From: RPQJ01 sp963744735
GTDB lineage: Bacteria > Pseudomonadota > Gammaproteobacteria > Steroidobacterales > Steroidobacteraceae
Length of the DNA stretch: 64,000 nucleotides
NCBI GenBank assembly: GCA_963744735.1
Contig: CAVUVH010000006.1
Location: 71,190-135,189 of the forward strand
Direction of reading: 5' to 3'
Shown: piece by piece, positions 57,026-64,000 of the stretch
Layout of the letters: the number at the start of each line of letters is the position of its first letter
Position numbering within the stretch: position 1 is the first letter of the stretch
The notes under the pieces: model-generated
Databases searched by the model: none
Seen by the model: the letters and a program-made list of their open reading frames with translations, nothing else
Told to the model about the DNA's origin: nothing
Program-made: the position numbers and the translations under genes

Positions 57026-57054
57026 TTAGATGCGCGACCCGCTCAAAAGGTCGC
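57026..57054 (-). promoter_or_regulatory. Candidate autoregulated ECF promoter of the sigma operon
   Basis: Upstream of the sigma gene the minus strand reads GCGACCTTTT, then after 11 bases GCATCTAA, eight bases before the ATG. An ACC-TTTT -35 and a (G)TCTAA -10 are the form expected of ECF sigma target sites, and self-transcription is common. The match is by eye only. Confidence 0.45.
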
Positions 57055-57089
57055 AAACCGGGTCACGGCGGGCGCGACCCGGCCGACGC

Positions 57090-57815
57090 TCAGCCGCTGC
57101 TGGCGACCGCGCCAGCGCTGGCCATGGTCTGCCCTGACGGCCGGTCACACTGGAAATACGGCGACTCTTTCAGCCACTTGCGATCGGGGTAATAGGCGAA
57201 CAGCAGCGCCCCGCCCTTCAAGGTGTCGATGACCATGCGCGCCACTTCAGGGCGCACGGCCGGACAGCCCCAGCTGCGGCCGAGGCGGCCCAGCCGCTCG
57301 GCGATCGCCTGGCTGACGTAAGGCGCCCCGTGCATGACGATCGCCCGTGCGAGGGCACGGTCGTTGAAGCCGGGATCGAGTCCGTTGAGACGCAGCGAGT
57401 AGCCGTTGCTGCCGTAATACGGCTCGAGCGTCTTGAACAGCCCGATGCTGGACATGTGGCTGCCTTCGGTGTTGGAGAAGCGCTCGGACCGGGCCTCGCC
57501 CGTGTTGCGCCCGTGCGCGACCAGTTCCTGGAACATCAGGCGGCCGCGCTCGACGTCGAACACCCAGAGTCGCGGTTGCGTCGAGGGCAGCGAGTAGTCG
57601 ATCACGGCAAGGTGGCGAAAGCCGTCGAGCACGCCCTGCTTGCGCGCGCATTCGGCGGCGCGGGCGGCCAGGGCCAGCACCTTGGGGTTGGCCGTCGGGG
57701 CCGCGGCGACCAGGGTGTCGGCCAGGACGGGCTGCCCCGCCCGGGCGGGTGCCCCGGCCAGCATCGACAGGGAAATCAAACAGGCCGCCCAGACGGGCAG
57801 CGGGCCGTGTCGCAT
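57090..57815 (-). CDS. Exported L,D-transpeptidase family protein (YkuD_2 type)
   Basis: A 241-residue protein with a signal peptide (VWAACLISLSMLAGAPARA). The catalytic domain holds HLAVIDYSLPSTQPRLWVFD, VAHGRNTGEARSERFSNTEG and HMSSIGLFKT. The nucleophile Cys is in GRSWGCPAVRPEVAR with the partner His in AIVMHGAPYVSQ. This is the short murein L,D-transpeptidase-related family of proteobacteria. It probably links or hydrolyses meso-DAP bridges in peptidoglycan or anchors proteins to it. It is transcribed toward, and ends shortly before, the sigma operon, but is probably separate. Confidence 0.88.
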   Translation of the reverse strand: MRHGPLPVWAACLISLSMLAGAPARAGQPVLADTLVAAAPTANPKVLALAARAAECARKQGVLDGFRHLAVIDYSLPSTQPRLWVFDVERGRLMFQELVAHGRNTGEARSERFSNTEGSHMSSIGLFKTLEPYYGSNGYSLRLNGLDPGFNDRALARAIVMHGAPYVSQAIAERLGRLGRSWGCPAVRPEVARMVIDTLKGGALLFAYYPDRKWLKESPYFQCDRPSGQTMASAGAVASSG

Positions 57816-57934
57816 GATTCGGTCGGTCTCCGTGCCTGGGAACGGCCGCCGACAGGCGACACGTCCCTACAGACCCGCGAGAGTGTACCGAGTTCCGCGG
57901 CAGCCACCCGCGGATGCCACGACAAAGCCTGTCG

Positions 57935-57990
57935 ACCCAGTCACGAAACAAACACAACCTATTGAAAATCAAGCTTTTTATATCAAGACC
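57935..57990 (+). promoter_or_regulatory. AT-rich promoter region upstream of tRNA-Leu
   Basis: The most AT-rich stretch of the window, including TTGAAAATCAAGCTTTTTAT, ends about 30 bases before tRNA-Leu. It probably contains the tRNA promoter and an UP-like element; I cannot assign the -35 and -10 unambiguously. TAAGCT 12 bases before the tRNA, followed by a GC-rich discriminator, is one candidate -10. Confidence 0.45.
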
Positions 57991-58020
57991 GTCACAATCG
58001 GGTAAGCTTCGCCACCCCGC

Positions 58021-58107
58021 GCCGGGATGGCGGAACTGGTAGACGCACCGGACTCAAAATCCGGCGGTGGCGACATCGTGAGGGTTCGATTCCCTCTCCC
58101 GGCACCA
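58021..58107 (+). tRNA. tRNA-Leu (anticodon CAA)
   Basis: Acceptor stem GCCGGGA pairs with TCCCGGC, followed by discriminator A and encoded CCA. The anticodon arm CCGGA-CTCAAAA-TCCGG gives anticodon CAA, which reads UUG. A class II long variable arm (CGGTGGCGACATCGTG) and the T-loop GGTTCGATTCC are present. Confidence 0.96.
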
Positions 58108-58120
58108 ATCGAAGGCCTGC

Positions 58121-58669
58121 ATGAAGTTCTGCTCGCACTGTGGCAACCCGGTCAGCCTGCGCACGCCGCAAGGCGACCACCTGCCGCGTTTCATCTGCGA
58201 AGGCTGCGGCGCAGTGCACTACCAGAACCCGAAGCTGATCGTCGGCTGCGTGCCCGAGCATGAAGGCCGGATCCTGCTCTGTCGCCGGGCCATCGAGCCG
58301 CGCCTCGGATTCTGGACGATCCCGGCGGGCTTCATGGAGAACGGCGAGACCACCCAGGACGGCGCCCGGCGTGAGTCGCTCGAGGAAGCCCAGGCGCAGG
58401 TCGAGATCGGCTCGCTGCTGGCCGTGGTCCACGTGCTGCACGCCGACCAGGTACACGTGATGTTCCGTGCGCGCCTGCCGCAGGCCAGTTTCGGCCCCAG
58501 CGCGGAAAGCCTCGAGGTGCAGTTGTACGACGAAGCCGAGATCCCGTGGCAGGACATCGCGTTTCGCAGCGTCGATTTCGCCTTGCGCCGCTATTTCGAG
58601 GACCGGCGGCTGGGAGTCGAGCAGCACCACTTTGCCGCGCTCGACCTGCGCAAGGGAGAACCGAAGTGA
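58121..58669 (+). CDS. NUDIX hydrolase with an N-terminal zinc ribbon
   Basis: 182 residues. The zinc ribbon is CSHCGNPV ... CEGCGAVHYQNPK, followed by the NUDIX fold. The box GFMENGETTQDGARRESLEEA matches Gx5Ex7REUxEExxU with its catalytic glutamates. The arrangement ribbon-YQNPK-NUDIX is that of the NudC-like / YfcD-related group acting on nucleotide cofactors such as NADH or ADP-ribose. The exact substrate is not clear. The start is 14 bases after tRNA-Leu, so the gene may be read through from the tRNA promoter. Confidence 0.9.
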   Translation: MKFCSHCGNPVSLRTPQGDHLPRFICEGCGAVHYQNPKLIVGCVPEHEGRILLCRRAIEPRLGFWTIPAGFMENGETTQDGARRESLEEAQAQVEIGSLLAVVHVLHADQVHVMFRARLPQASFGPSAESLEVQLYDEAEIPWQDIAFRSVDFALRRYFEDRRLGVEQHHFAALDLRKGEPK

Positions 58670-58677
58670 GATCGGTT

Positions 58678-58705
58678 TTGCGCTGCGTCAGGGCTTTGGC
58701 AGAAT
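58678..58705 (+). promoter_or_regulatory. Candidate promoter of the ferredoxin gene
   Basis: TTGCGC, a 16-base spacer and CAGAAT lie 84 bases upstream of the ferredoxin start, just after the NUDIX stop codon. The match is moderate. Confidence 0.45.
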
Positions 58706-58789
58706 ACCCCGCCCGCGTCACTGCGGCCCGGCCCGGGCCGGCCGCGTGACCGACCGATCGCCTGGCTGAATCAACGTCCGGAGAAACCG

Positions 58790-59116
58790 ATGACCTTTGT
58801 CGTCACGGAAAACTGCATCAAGTGCAAATACATGGACTGCGTGGAGGTGTGCCCCGTGGACTGCTTCCACGAAGGCCCGAACATGCTGGTCATCGACCCG
58901 GACGAGTGCATCGACTGCACCCTGTGCGAACCGGAATGCCCGGCCGAGGCGATTTTCTCGGAGGAAGAACTGCCGGCGGCCAGCAGGACTTCAAGCAGCT
59001 GAACGCCGAGCTGGCCAAGCAGTGGCCGGTGATCACCGAGAAGAAGCGCGAGGCGCCCGCAGACGCGAAGGAATGGGACGGCCGCCCCGGCAAGCGCGAG
59101 TTCCTGCGAGCGCTGA
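58790..59116 (+). CDS. fdxA: 7Fe-8S ferredoxin FdxA (two frameshifts)
   Basis: About 108 residues after correction. The N-terminal cluster motifs are CIKCKYMDCVEVCPVDCF and CIDCTLCEPECPAEAIF, giving one 3Fe-4S and one 4Fe-4S cluster as in Azotobacter ferredoxin I. The tail EWDGRPGKREFLER is the family's usual end (WDGvPGK..yLeR). Frameshifts near 58975 (ELPAG to QQDFKQLN) and near 59108, before the TGA at 59114, interrupt it. It carries low-potential electrons in the cytoplasm. It converges on dsbC. Confidence 0.93.
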
Positions 59117-59144
59117 GGATCCGGTGCCGGCCGCGCGCCGCCGG

Positions 59145-59974
59145 TCAGCGCGCGGCGACCGGCGCCTTCTGTGCTTCCTGGATGGCCTGCACCAGTTCCG
59201 GCGCGGTCAGGAAGCCGCCGATGTAATCGCCGTTCTGCGTGAACACGGCGGGCGTACCCTCGACGCCAAGATCGGAACCCAGCTCGTACTGCGACTTGAT
59301 CGCGGCATCGCCGCAGGCCTTGCCCTTGAGCGCTTCGCCACGCTTGGCGCGGGTCAGCGCATCGCGCCGGTCGGGCGCGCACCAGACCTGCTCGGCCTTC
59401 GTCCATGACTCGGTGTCGGGGCCGGTGCGCGGATACATCATGTAACGCACCCGCACGCCGGCCTTGTTGACGTCCGCGATCTGGCTGTGAAACTTGCGGC
59501 AATAGCCGCAATCGATGTCGGTGAAGACCGTGACGGTCATCTTCGCGTTGGCCGGCCCGAACACGATCATTTGGCTTTCGGACGCTGCGGCCAGGGCCTT
59601 GGCGCGGGCCGCGTTGCGGCGCGTCGCGGTGAGGTTCACCTGCGAATCGAGGTCGTAGACGTTGCCGCTCAGCAGGTACTTGCCATCGGCGCTGACATAG
59701 GCGATCAGGCCGCCCATCGTGACTTCATACAGGCCCGGGACCGGTGACATGGCGACGTCGTCGGGCGAAGCGCCCTGCAACTTCGACACCACGCGCGCAC
59801 GCACGTCCGGCGGCACGGCCGTGCCTTGCGGAGCGCCCGCGTGGCGCGGCTTCGGCGCGGCAGGCGGCTTCTGCTTGTCGCCCGCGGCCTGCACCGGCAT
59901 GGCCTGCCGACGAGGGTGACGGCGAACGCCAGGGCGGCGAGCACGGGAGCGACGCGAGGCATGCGGCGACGCAT
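59145..59974 (-). CDS. dsbC: Thiol:disulfide interchange protein DsbC (frameshifted near 5' end)
   Basis: About 276 residues. A signal peptide is in VAPVLAALAFAVTLVG. An N-terminal dimerisation domain follows (SPVPGLYEVTMGGLIAYVSA, YLLSGNVYDLDSQVNLT). The thioredoxin fold has VTVFTDIDCGYCRKFHSQI, whose CGYC is the isomerase active site, and the cis-Pro loop is in GVEGTPAVFTQNGDYIGGF. A second Cys pair (QVWCAPD and GKACGDAA) is as in E. coli DsbC. A one-base frameshift near 59905 separates the signal peptide from the mature part. A run rich in Ala/Pro/Lys after the signal is unusually long. Confidence 0.92.
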
Positions 59975-60147
59975 GTGGCGTTCTATCCAGTGGTGTGGTG
60001 GTGCTGGGACAGCCACGGCAGTCGCGGGTTCAGTCCTGGCGGCCGAGCGGCTCGCTGCGCGGCGGCGCAGTCTAGCAGAGGGTTCGCGCACAGGAATGCG
60101 ACGGCCGCGCCCGGGCCCGGCCGTGGTTGCCCGGCGAGCGGCTCGCC

Positions 60148-61106
60148 CTAGCCGCGCGGATGGTGCTGCGAGTGCAGTTCCTTCATGCGCTCCCGCGCCA
60201 CGTGCGTGTAGATCTGCGTGGTCGAGAGGTCGCTGTGCCCGAGCAGCATCTGCACCACGCGCAGGTCGGCGCCGTGGTTCAGCAGGTGCGTCGCGAAGGC
60301 ATGGCGCAGCGTGTGCGGCGAGAGTTCCTTGTCGATGCCGGCCTTGCGCGCATAGCGCTTGATGATGTGCCAGAAGGCCTGGCGCGTCATGCGATCGCCG
60401 CGGCGGGTCGGGAACAGGTAATCGGTCTGGCGCTCGAGCAGGATCTCGACGCGCGGGCCCTGCATGAACTGCTGCACCCAGTGCACGGCTTCCTCGCCCA
60501 GCGGAATCAGCCGCTCGCGATCGCCCTTGCCGACGATGCGCAGCACGCCCTGGTTCAGGTTCACCTGCGCAGCTTGAGGTTGACGAGTTCGGAGACGCGC
60601 AGGCCCGTGGCATAGAGCACCTCGAGCATGGTGCGGTCGCGGTGTCCGAGCGGATCGCTCACGGCCGGCGCGGCCAGCAGGGACTCGACTTCCTCCTCCA
60701 TGAGCGATTCGGCAGCGAGCGGCCGACCTTGGGCATCGCGATCTGCGCCGTGGGGTCATCGCGCAGCGCGCCCTCGCGCACCAGGTAGCGGAAAAAGCGG
60801 CGGAAACTGGAAAGCTGGCGCGCCGTCGAACGGGGCCGGGCGCCGGCCTGGACGCGCGAGGCCATGAACGACAGGATGTCACCGCGCTGGGCGGCCGCAG
60901 AGTTCGATCGTCGCGCTCGGACGAGCCAGCGCTCGAGCGCCATGAGGTCGGCGCGGTAGGCCGCCAGCGTATTCGGCGACAGTCCGCGCTCCATCCAGAC
61001 CGCATCGAGAAACCGATCGATCGGTCCCGGCCCCGCGGGCGCTCCGCCGCTCGTCGCGCGGGTCGCTGGGGGGGCGTGCAAGGACGCTTTTCACTGCTGT
61101 GCTCAT
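60148..61106 (-). CDS. xerD: Site-specific tyrosine recombinase XerD (at least three frameshifts)
   Basis: About 319 residues. The SAM-like N-terminal domain contains PIDRFLDAVWMERGLSPNTL and RRFFRYLVREGALRDDPTAQ. The catalytic domain has the first Arg in LYATGLRVSELVNLK, the Lys in RIVGKGDRERLIPL, HxxR in LSPHTLRHAFATHLL, LGHSDLSTTQIYTHV with the nucleophile Tyr, and ends LHSQHHPRG. Frameshifts are inferred near 61040, 60720 and 60565. It resolves chromosome dimers at dif with XerC. The start MSTAVKSVLARPP is supported by GAGGT upstream; MHAPP at 61081 is an alternative. A GGCGAG/CTCGCC hairpin follows the stop. Confidence 0.92.
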
Positions 61107-61191
61107 GGCACCTCGCGGGTTCGTGGAGCGCAGTATGCGAGCCGCCCGCGGTCCGGGTCGTGACCCCGCTCACAGATCCCGTGGGCCGGCG

Positions 61192-61220
61192 TTAACATAA
61201 CCGGAACTGATTCACAGAAT
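61192..61220 (+). promoter_or_regulatory. Sigma-70 promoter upstream of the acyltransferase gene
   Basis: TTAACA (5 of 6 matches to the -35 consensus), a 17-base spacer and CAGAAT lie in the divergent spacer between xerD and the acyltransferase gene, reading toward the latter. Confidence 0.6.
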
Positions 61221-61317
61221 GCCGCGGATCGGCAGACTGGCCGCTGCGGGTGCCACGGCGAGGGCACACGCATCGTGGCCCGAACACCACCGGACTGCCG
61301 CGAGCTAGCGCACAAAT

Positions 61318-62111
61318 TCGAACCTGCCCGACACCCGCCCGCCCCCCTGGACAGCCTCGCTCGCCCGCTCGGCTGGCCTGGCACCTCTGTACGGCGCCTA
61401 TGCGCTTTCGCTGCTGTTCCTGCTGATCGCTGGCCGGCCTCCTTGCCTTGATGGTGCCACCTGTCCTGGCGGCGCGCCCGTCGCATTGGCTGGCGTGGCT
61501 GCGACTCGCGGGACTGCTGCCGCAGGTGCGGGCTCGAGCGGATGCCCGAAGGCTCCTGCGTGCTCGTGGCCAACCACTCGAGCTATCTGGACGGCCTGGT
61601 CATGAAGGCGGCCTTGCCGCCGCGCTTCAGCTTCGTGGTCAAGCGCGAGGTGTCATCGACGCCGGTTCTTGGTTTTCTCCTGCGCCGCATCGGGTCGCGA
61701 GTTCGTGGACCGCACTCGCACGGGGGCCGGCAACGGGAGGCACGCCGCGTGATGAAACATGCCGAGGCCGGGCACTCGCTGGTTTTCTTCCCCGAAGGCA
61801 CGTTCGATGGTCGGTGGGCATCAAGCGATTCCATATCGGCGCGTTCGTCGCGGCCGCACGCAGCAACGTGCCGCTCGTGCCGGCGGTGATCCACGGCGCC
61901 CGGCGCGCGCTGCCGAACGGCGCGCTGATTCCGAGGCCGGGGCGCATTCACATCGAGATACTCACGCCACTGTTACCGGCCGGCTGCAACTCGTCCGTCG
62001 AACACTGCGCGAGCGGGCGCGCGGACTGATGCTTGCGCGACTGAACGAGCCCGATCCGTCGCGGCGCCGTCGGCGGCCGCGATCGTGGAGCGCACCGCCG
62101 AGCGCGCCTGA
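61318..62111 (+). CDS. PlsC-type 1-acylglycerol-3-phosphate acyltransferase family protein (heavily frameshifted; ends uncertain)
   Basis: Assembled from three frames. A hydrophobic segment (PLYGAYALSLLFLLIAG, then LLALMVPPVL) precedes the acyltransferase block I HSSYLDG within CVLVANHSSYLDGLVMKAAL (HX4D). Then come REVSSTPVLGFLLRRIG, block III SLVFFPEGTFDGR and VPLVPAVIHGARRALPNGAL, followed by IHIEILTPLLPAG. At least four indels occur, so the start codon cannot be found and the stop at 62109 is a guess. A soluble C-terminal end (RERARGLMLARLNEPDP) is usual for the family. It acylates lysophosphatidate or a related lysolipid at the inner membrane. Confidence 0.7.
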
Positions 62112-62157
62112 TCGGCGCGTTGCCGTCCCGACTCCTCCCCGCGGCCGCACCGGCGCT

Positions 62158-64000
62158 TCACATGCTGCGCCGATACTGCCCGCCAACTTCGTACAGTGCG
62201 TGCGAGAGGCTGCCGAGGGATGCGACTTTCACGGTTTCCATGAGCTGCGCGAACACGTTGCCGCCGGACGCGGCCGTCCTGCTGCAACTGCTCGAGCGCG
62301 GCCGGCCGGCGCTCGGCATTGCGCGCCTGGAATGCGCGCACCGCCGCTCACCTGCGTCCTGCTTCTCCTCCTCGGTCGAGCGGATCAGCTGGGCGTTCAA
62401 CATCTCGACGGCGCGCCGTCGTGCGCCGAGGAAGGTGTTTACGCCGACGATCGGCAGCGTGCCGTCGTGCTTCAGCGTTTCGTAATACAGGCTTTCTTCC
62501 TGGATCTTGCTGCGCTGGTACATCGTCTCCATCGCGCCGAGCACGCCGCCACGCTCGGAGATGCGGTCGAATTCGCGATACACGGCCTCCTCGACCAGAT
62601 CCGTCAGCTGGTCGATCGCAAACGAGCCCTGCCACGGGATTCTGCGTCTTGTTCAGCCCCAGTTCCTTGCTGATGATCAGCTGGATCGCGACCGCCCGTC
62701 GCACCGACTCCTCGGTGGGCGTGGTGATCGCTTCGTCATAGGCGTTGGTGTGCAGGCTGTTGCAGTTGTCGAACAGCGCATACAGCGCCTGCAGGGTGGT
62801 GCGGATGTCGTTGAACTGGATCTCGCGCGCGTGCAGGCTGCGGCCCGAGGTCTGGATGTGGTACTTCAGCATCTGCGAACGCGGGCCGGCGCCGTACAGG
62901 TCGCGCATCGCGCGCGCCCAGATGCGGCGCGCCACCCGGCCGATCACGGCGTATTCCGGGTCCATGCCGTTGGAGAAGAAGAACGACAGGTTCGGCGCGA
63001 AATCGTCGATCTTCATGCCGCGCGCCAGGTAATACTCGACGATGGTGAAGCCGTTAGCCAGCGTGAATGCGAGCTGCGAGACCGGATTCGCGCCGGCTTC
63101 GGCGATGTGATAGCCGGAGATCGACACCGAATAGAAATTGCGCACGTCGTGGTCGATGAAGAACTGCTGCACGTCGCCCATCATGCGCAGCGCAAATTCC
63201 GTCGAGAAGATGCAGGTGTTCTGCGCCTGGTCTTCCTTGAGAATGTCGGCCTGCACCGTGCCGCGCACGCGCGACAATGTCTCTGCGCGGATCTTGCTCG
63301 TAGGTCTCGCGCGTCGAGCAGCTGGTCGCCCGTGACGCCAAGCAGTCCGAGGCCCGAACCGTCGTGGTTCGGCGGCAGTTCGCCCTGGTACATCGGACGC
63401 TCGCGGCCGTGCAGCAGCCGTGCGATCTCTGCGCTCGGCCGTCTGCCAGCTTGCCGGTTGCGCGCAGGTGGCGTTCGACCCGCTGGTCGACCGCCGTGTT
63501 CATGAACATCGCGAGGATCATCGGCGCCGGGCCGTTGATCGTCATCGAGACCGAGGTCGTCGGCGCACACAGGTCGAAGCCCGAATAGAGTTTCTTCATG
63601 TCGTCGAGCGTCGCGATCGAGACGCCCGAATTGCCGATGCGGCCGTAGATGTCCGGACGCGGTCGGGATCCTCGCCGTACAGCGTGGCCGAATCGAACGC
63701 CGTGGAAAGACGGGCGGCGCCGTGACCGCCCGCCACGTAATGGAAGCGGCGATTGGTGCGCTCCGGACCGCCCTCGCCCGCAAACATGCGGGTCGGGATC
63801 CTCTTCCTCGCGGCGGTAGGGATACACGCCGGCGGTGTAGGGAAACTGGCCCGGCAGGTTCTCCTTCAGCAGGAAGCCCAGTTGCTCACCCCAGTCAGCG
63901 AAATGCGGCGCGGCGATCTTCGGCACCTTGTTGTGACTCAGCGTCGCCGACGTAATTGTCACCGCGGAGTTCCCGGCCGCGCACCATGTACGTGTACTGC
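62158..64000 (-). CDS. icmF: Fused isobutyryl-CoA mutase IcmF, mutase part (partial, many frameshifts)
   Basis: The 3' two-fifths of a coenzyme B12-dependent mutase; the gene continues beyond the window. Recognisable in order are LLKENLPGQFPYTAGVYPYR, RMFAGEGGPERTNRRFHY, ARLSTAFDSATLYGEDPD, SGVSIATLDDMKKLYSGFDL, TTSVSMTINGPAPMILAMFM, ADILKEDQAQNTCIFSTEFA, YSVSISGYHIAEAGANPVSQ, NSLHTNAYDEAITTPTEESV and the end SHALYEVGGQYRRSM. These match IcmF, whose B12-binding and GTPase chaperone domains precede the mutase barrel, rather than methylmalonyl-CoA mutase. At least seven indels are needed. The enzyme interconverts isobutyryl- and butyryl-CoA, or pivalyl- and isovaleryl-CoA. Confidence 0.85.

Noticed and set aside
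60094..60145. Terminator or repeat after xerD
   Set aside because: There are GC-rich stems (ACGGCCG/CGGCCGT and GGCGAG/CTCGCC) but no T-run, and such stems arise often by chance at this GC content.

Overview
The window is a very GC-rich stretch of a gammaproteobacterial chromosome. The core gene order supports this: queA-tgt-yajC-secD-secF; ndk-rlmN-pilW-rodZ-hisS-yfgM-bamB-der; guaB-guaA; and an iscS/iscA pair beside trmJ and suhB. A MetX with a GPSMGG nucleophile elbow, the short iscS / IscU-like / iscA locus, and PilW between rlmN and rodZ suggest a relative of the Xanthomonadales, Nevskiales or Steroidobacterales. That placement is inference; no rRNA gene is present. I see no phage, insertion sequence or CRISPR array.

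Layout. 1-3.1 kb: the C-terminus of a folate-binding GcvT-like oxidoreductase, an MFS carrier and a quinone oxidoreductase, closed by a hairpin terminator and tRNA-Ser(CGA). 3.4-7.3 kb: mltF, tadA, an iron-sulfur photolyase and a small secreted protein. 7.6-17 kb: an accessory metabolic block with a class V aminotransferase, an ABC1/UbiB kinase-like protein, a Gfo/Idh/MocA oxidoreductase, an aldo/keto reductase, a PhyH-type dioxygenase, a class II aldolase, a DUF885 hydrolase and a second MFS carrier. 17.4-28 kb: a GT4 glycosyltransferase, a MacB-like ABC exporter operon with its adaptor, a YbjN-domain protein, a large exported TPR-CHAT protease-like protein, MarC and a PKHD-type hydroxylase.

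28-62 kb is largely housekeeping. It holds guaBA, divergent xseA followed by an M23 peptidase, metX, the der-to-ndk block, the small isc locus with trmJ, divergent suhB, an amino-acid permease, a TerC protein, the Sec accessory genes, and tgt/queA. It then has an ECF sigma factor / membrane anti-sigma candidate / PDZ protein operon, an L,D-transpeptidase, tRNA-Leu(CAA), a NUDIX hydrolase, a 7Fe ferredoxin, dsbC, xerD and a PlsC-type acyltransferase. The window ends inside a fused isobutyryl-CoA mutase (icmF).

About half of the protein genes are broken by one or more single-base frameshifts. Essential genes such as secD, tadA and the ferredoxin gene are affected, and family homology continues cleanly across each break. 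I therefore read them as sequencing or assembly indels rather than pseudogenes, and give each gene its full reconstructed span. The indels are densest beyond 58 kb. Long open frames antisense to real genes are common because of the GC bias and were left out.
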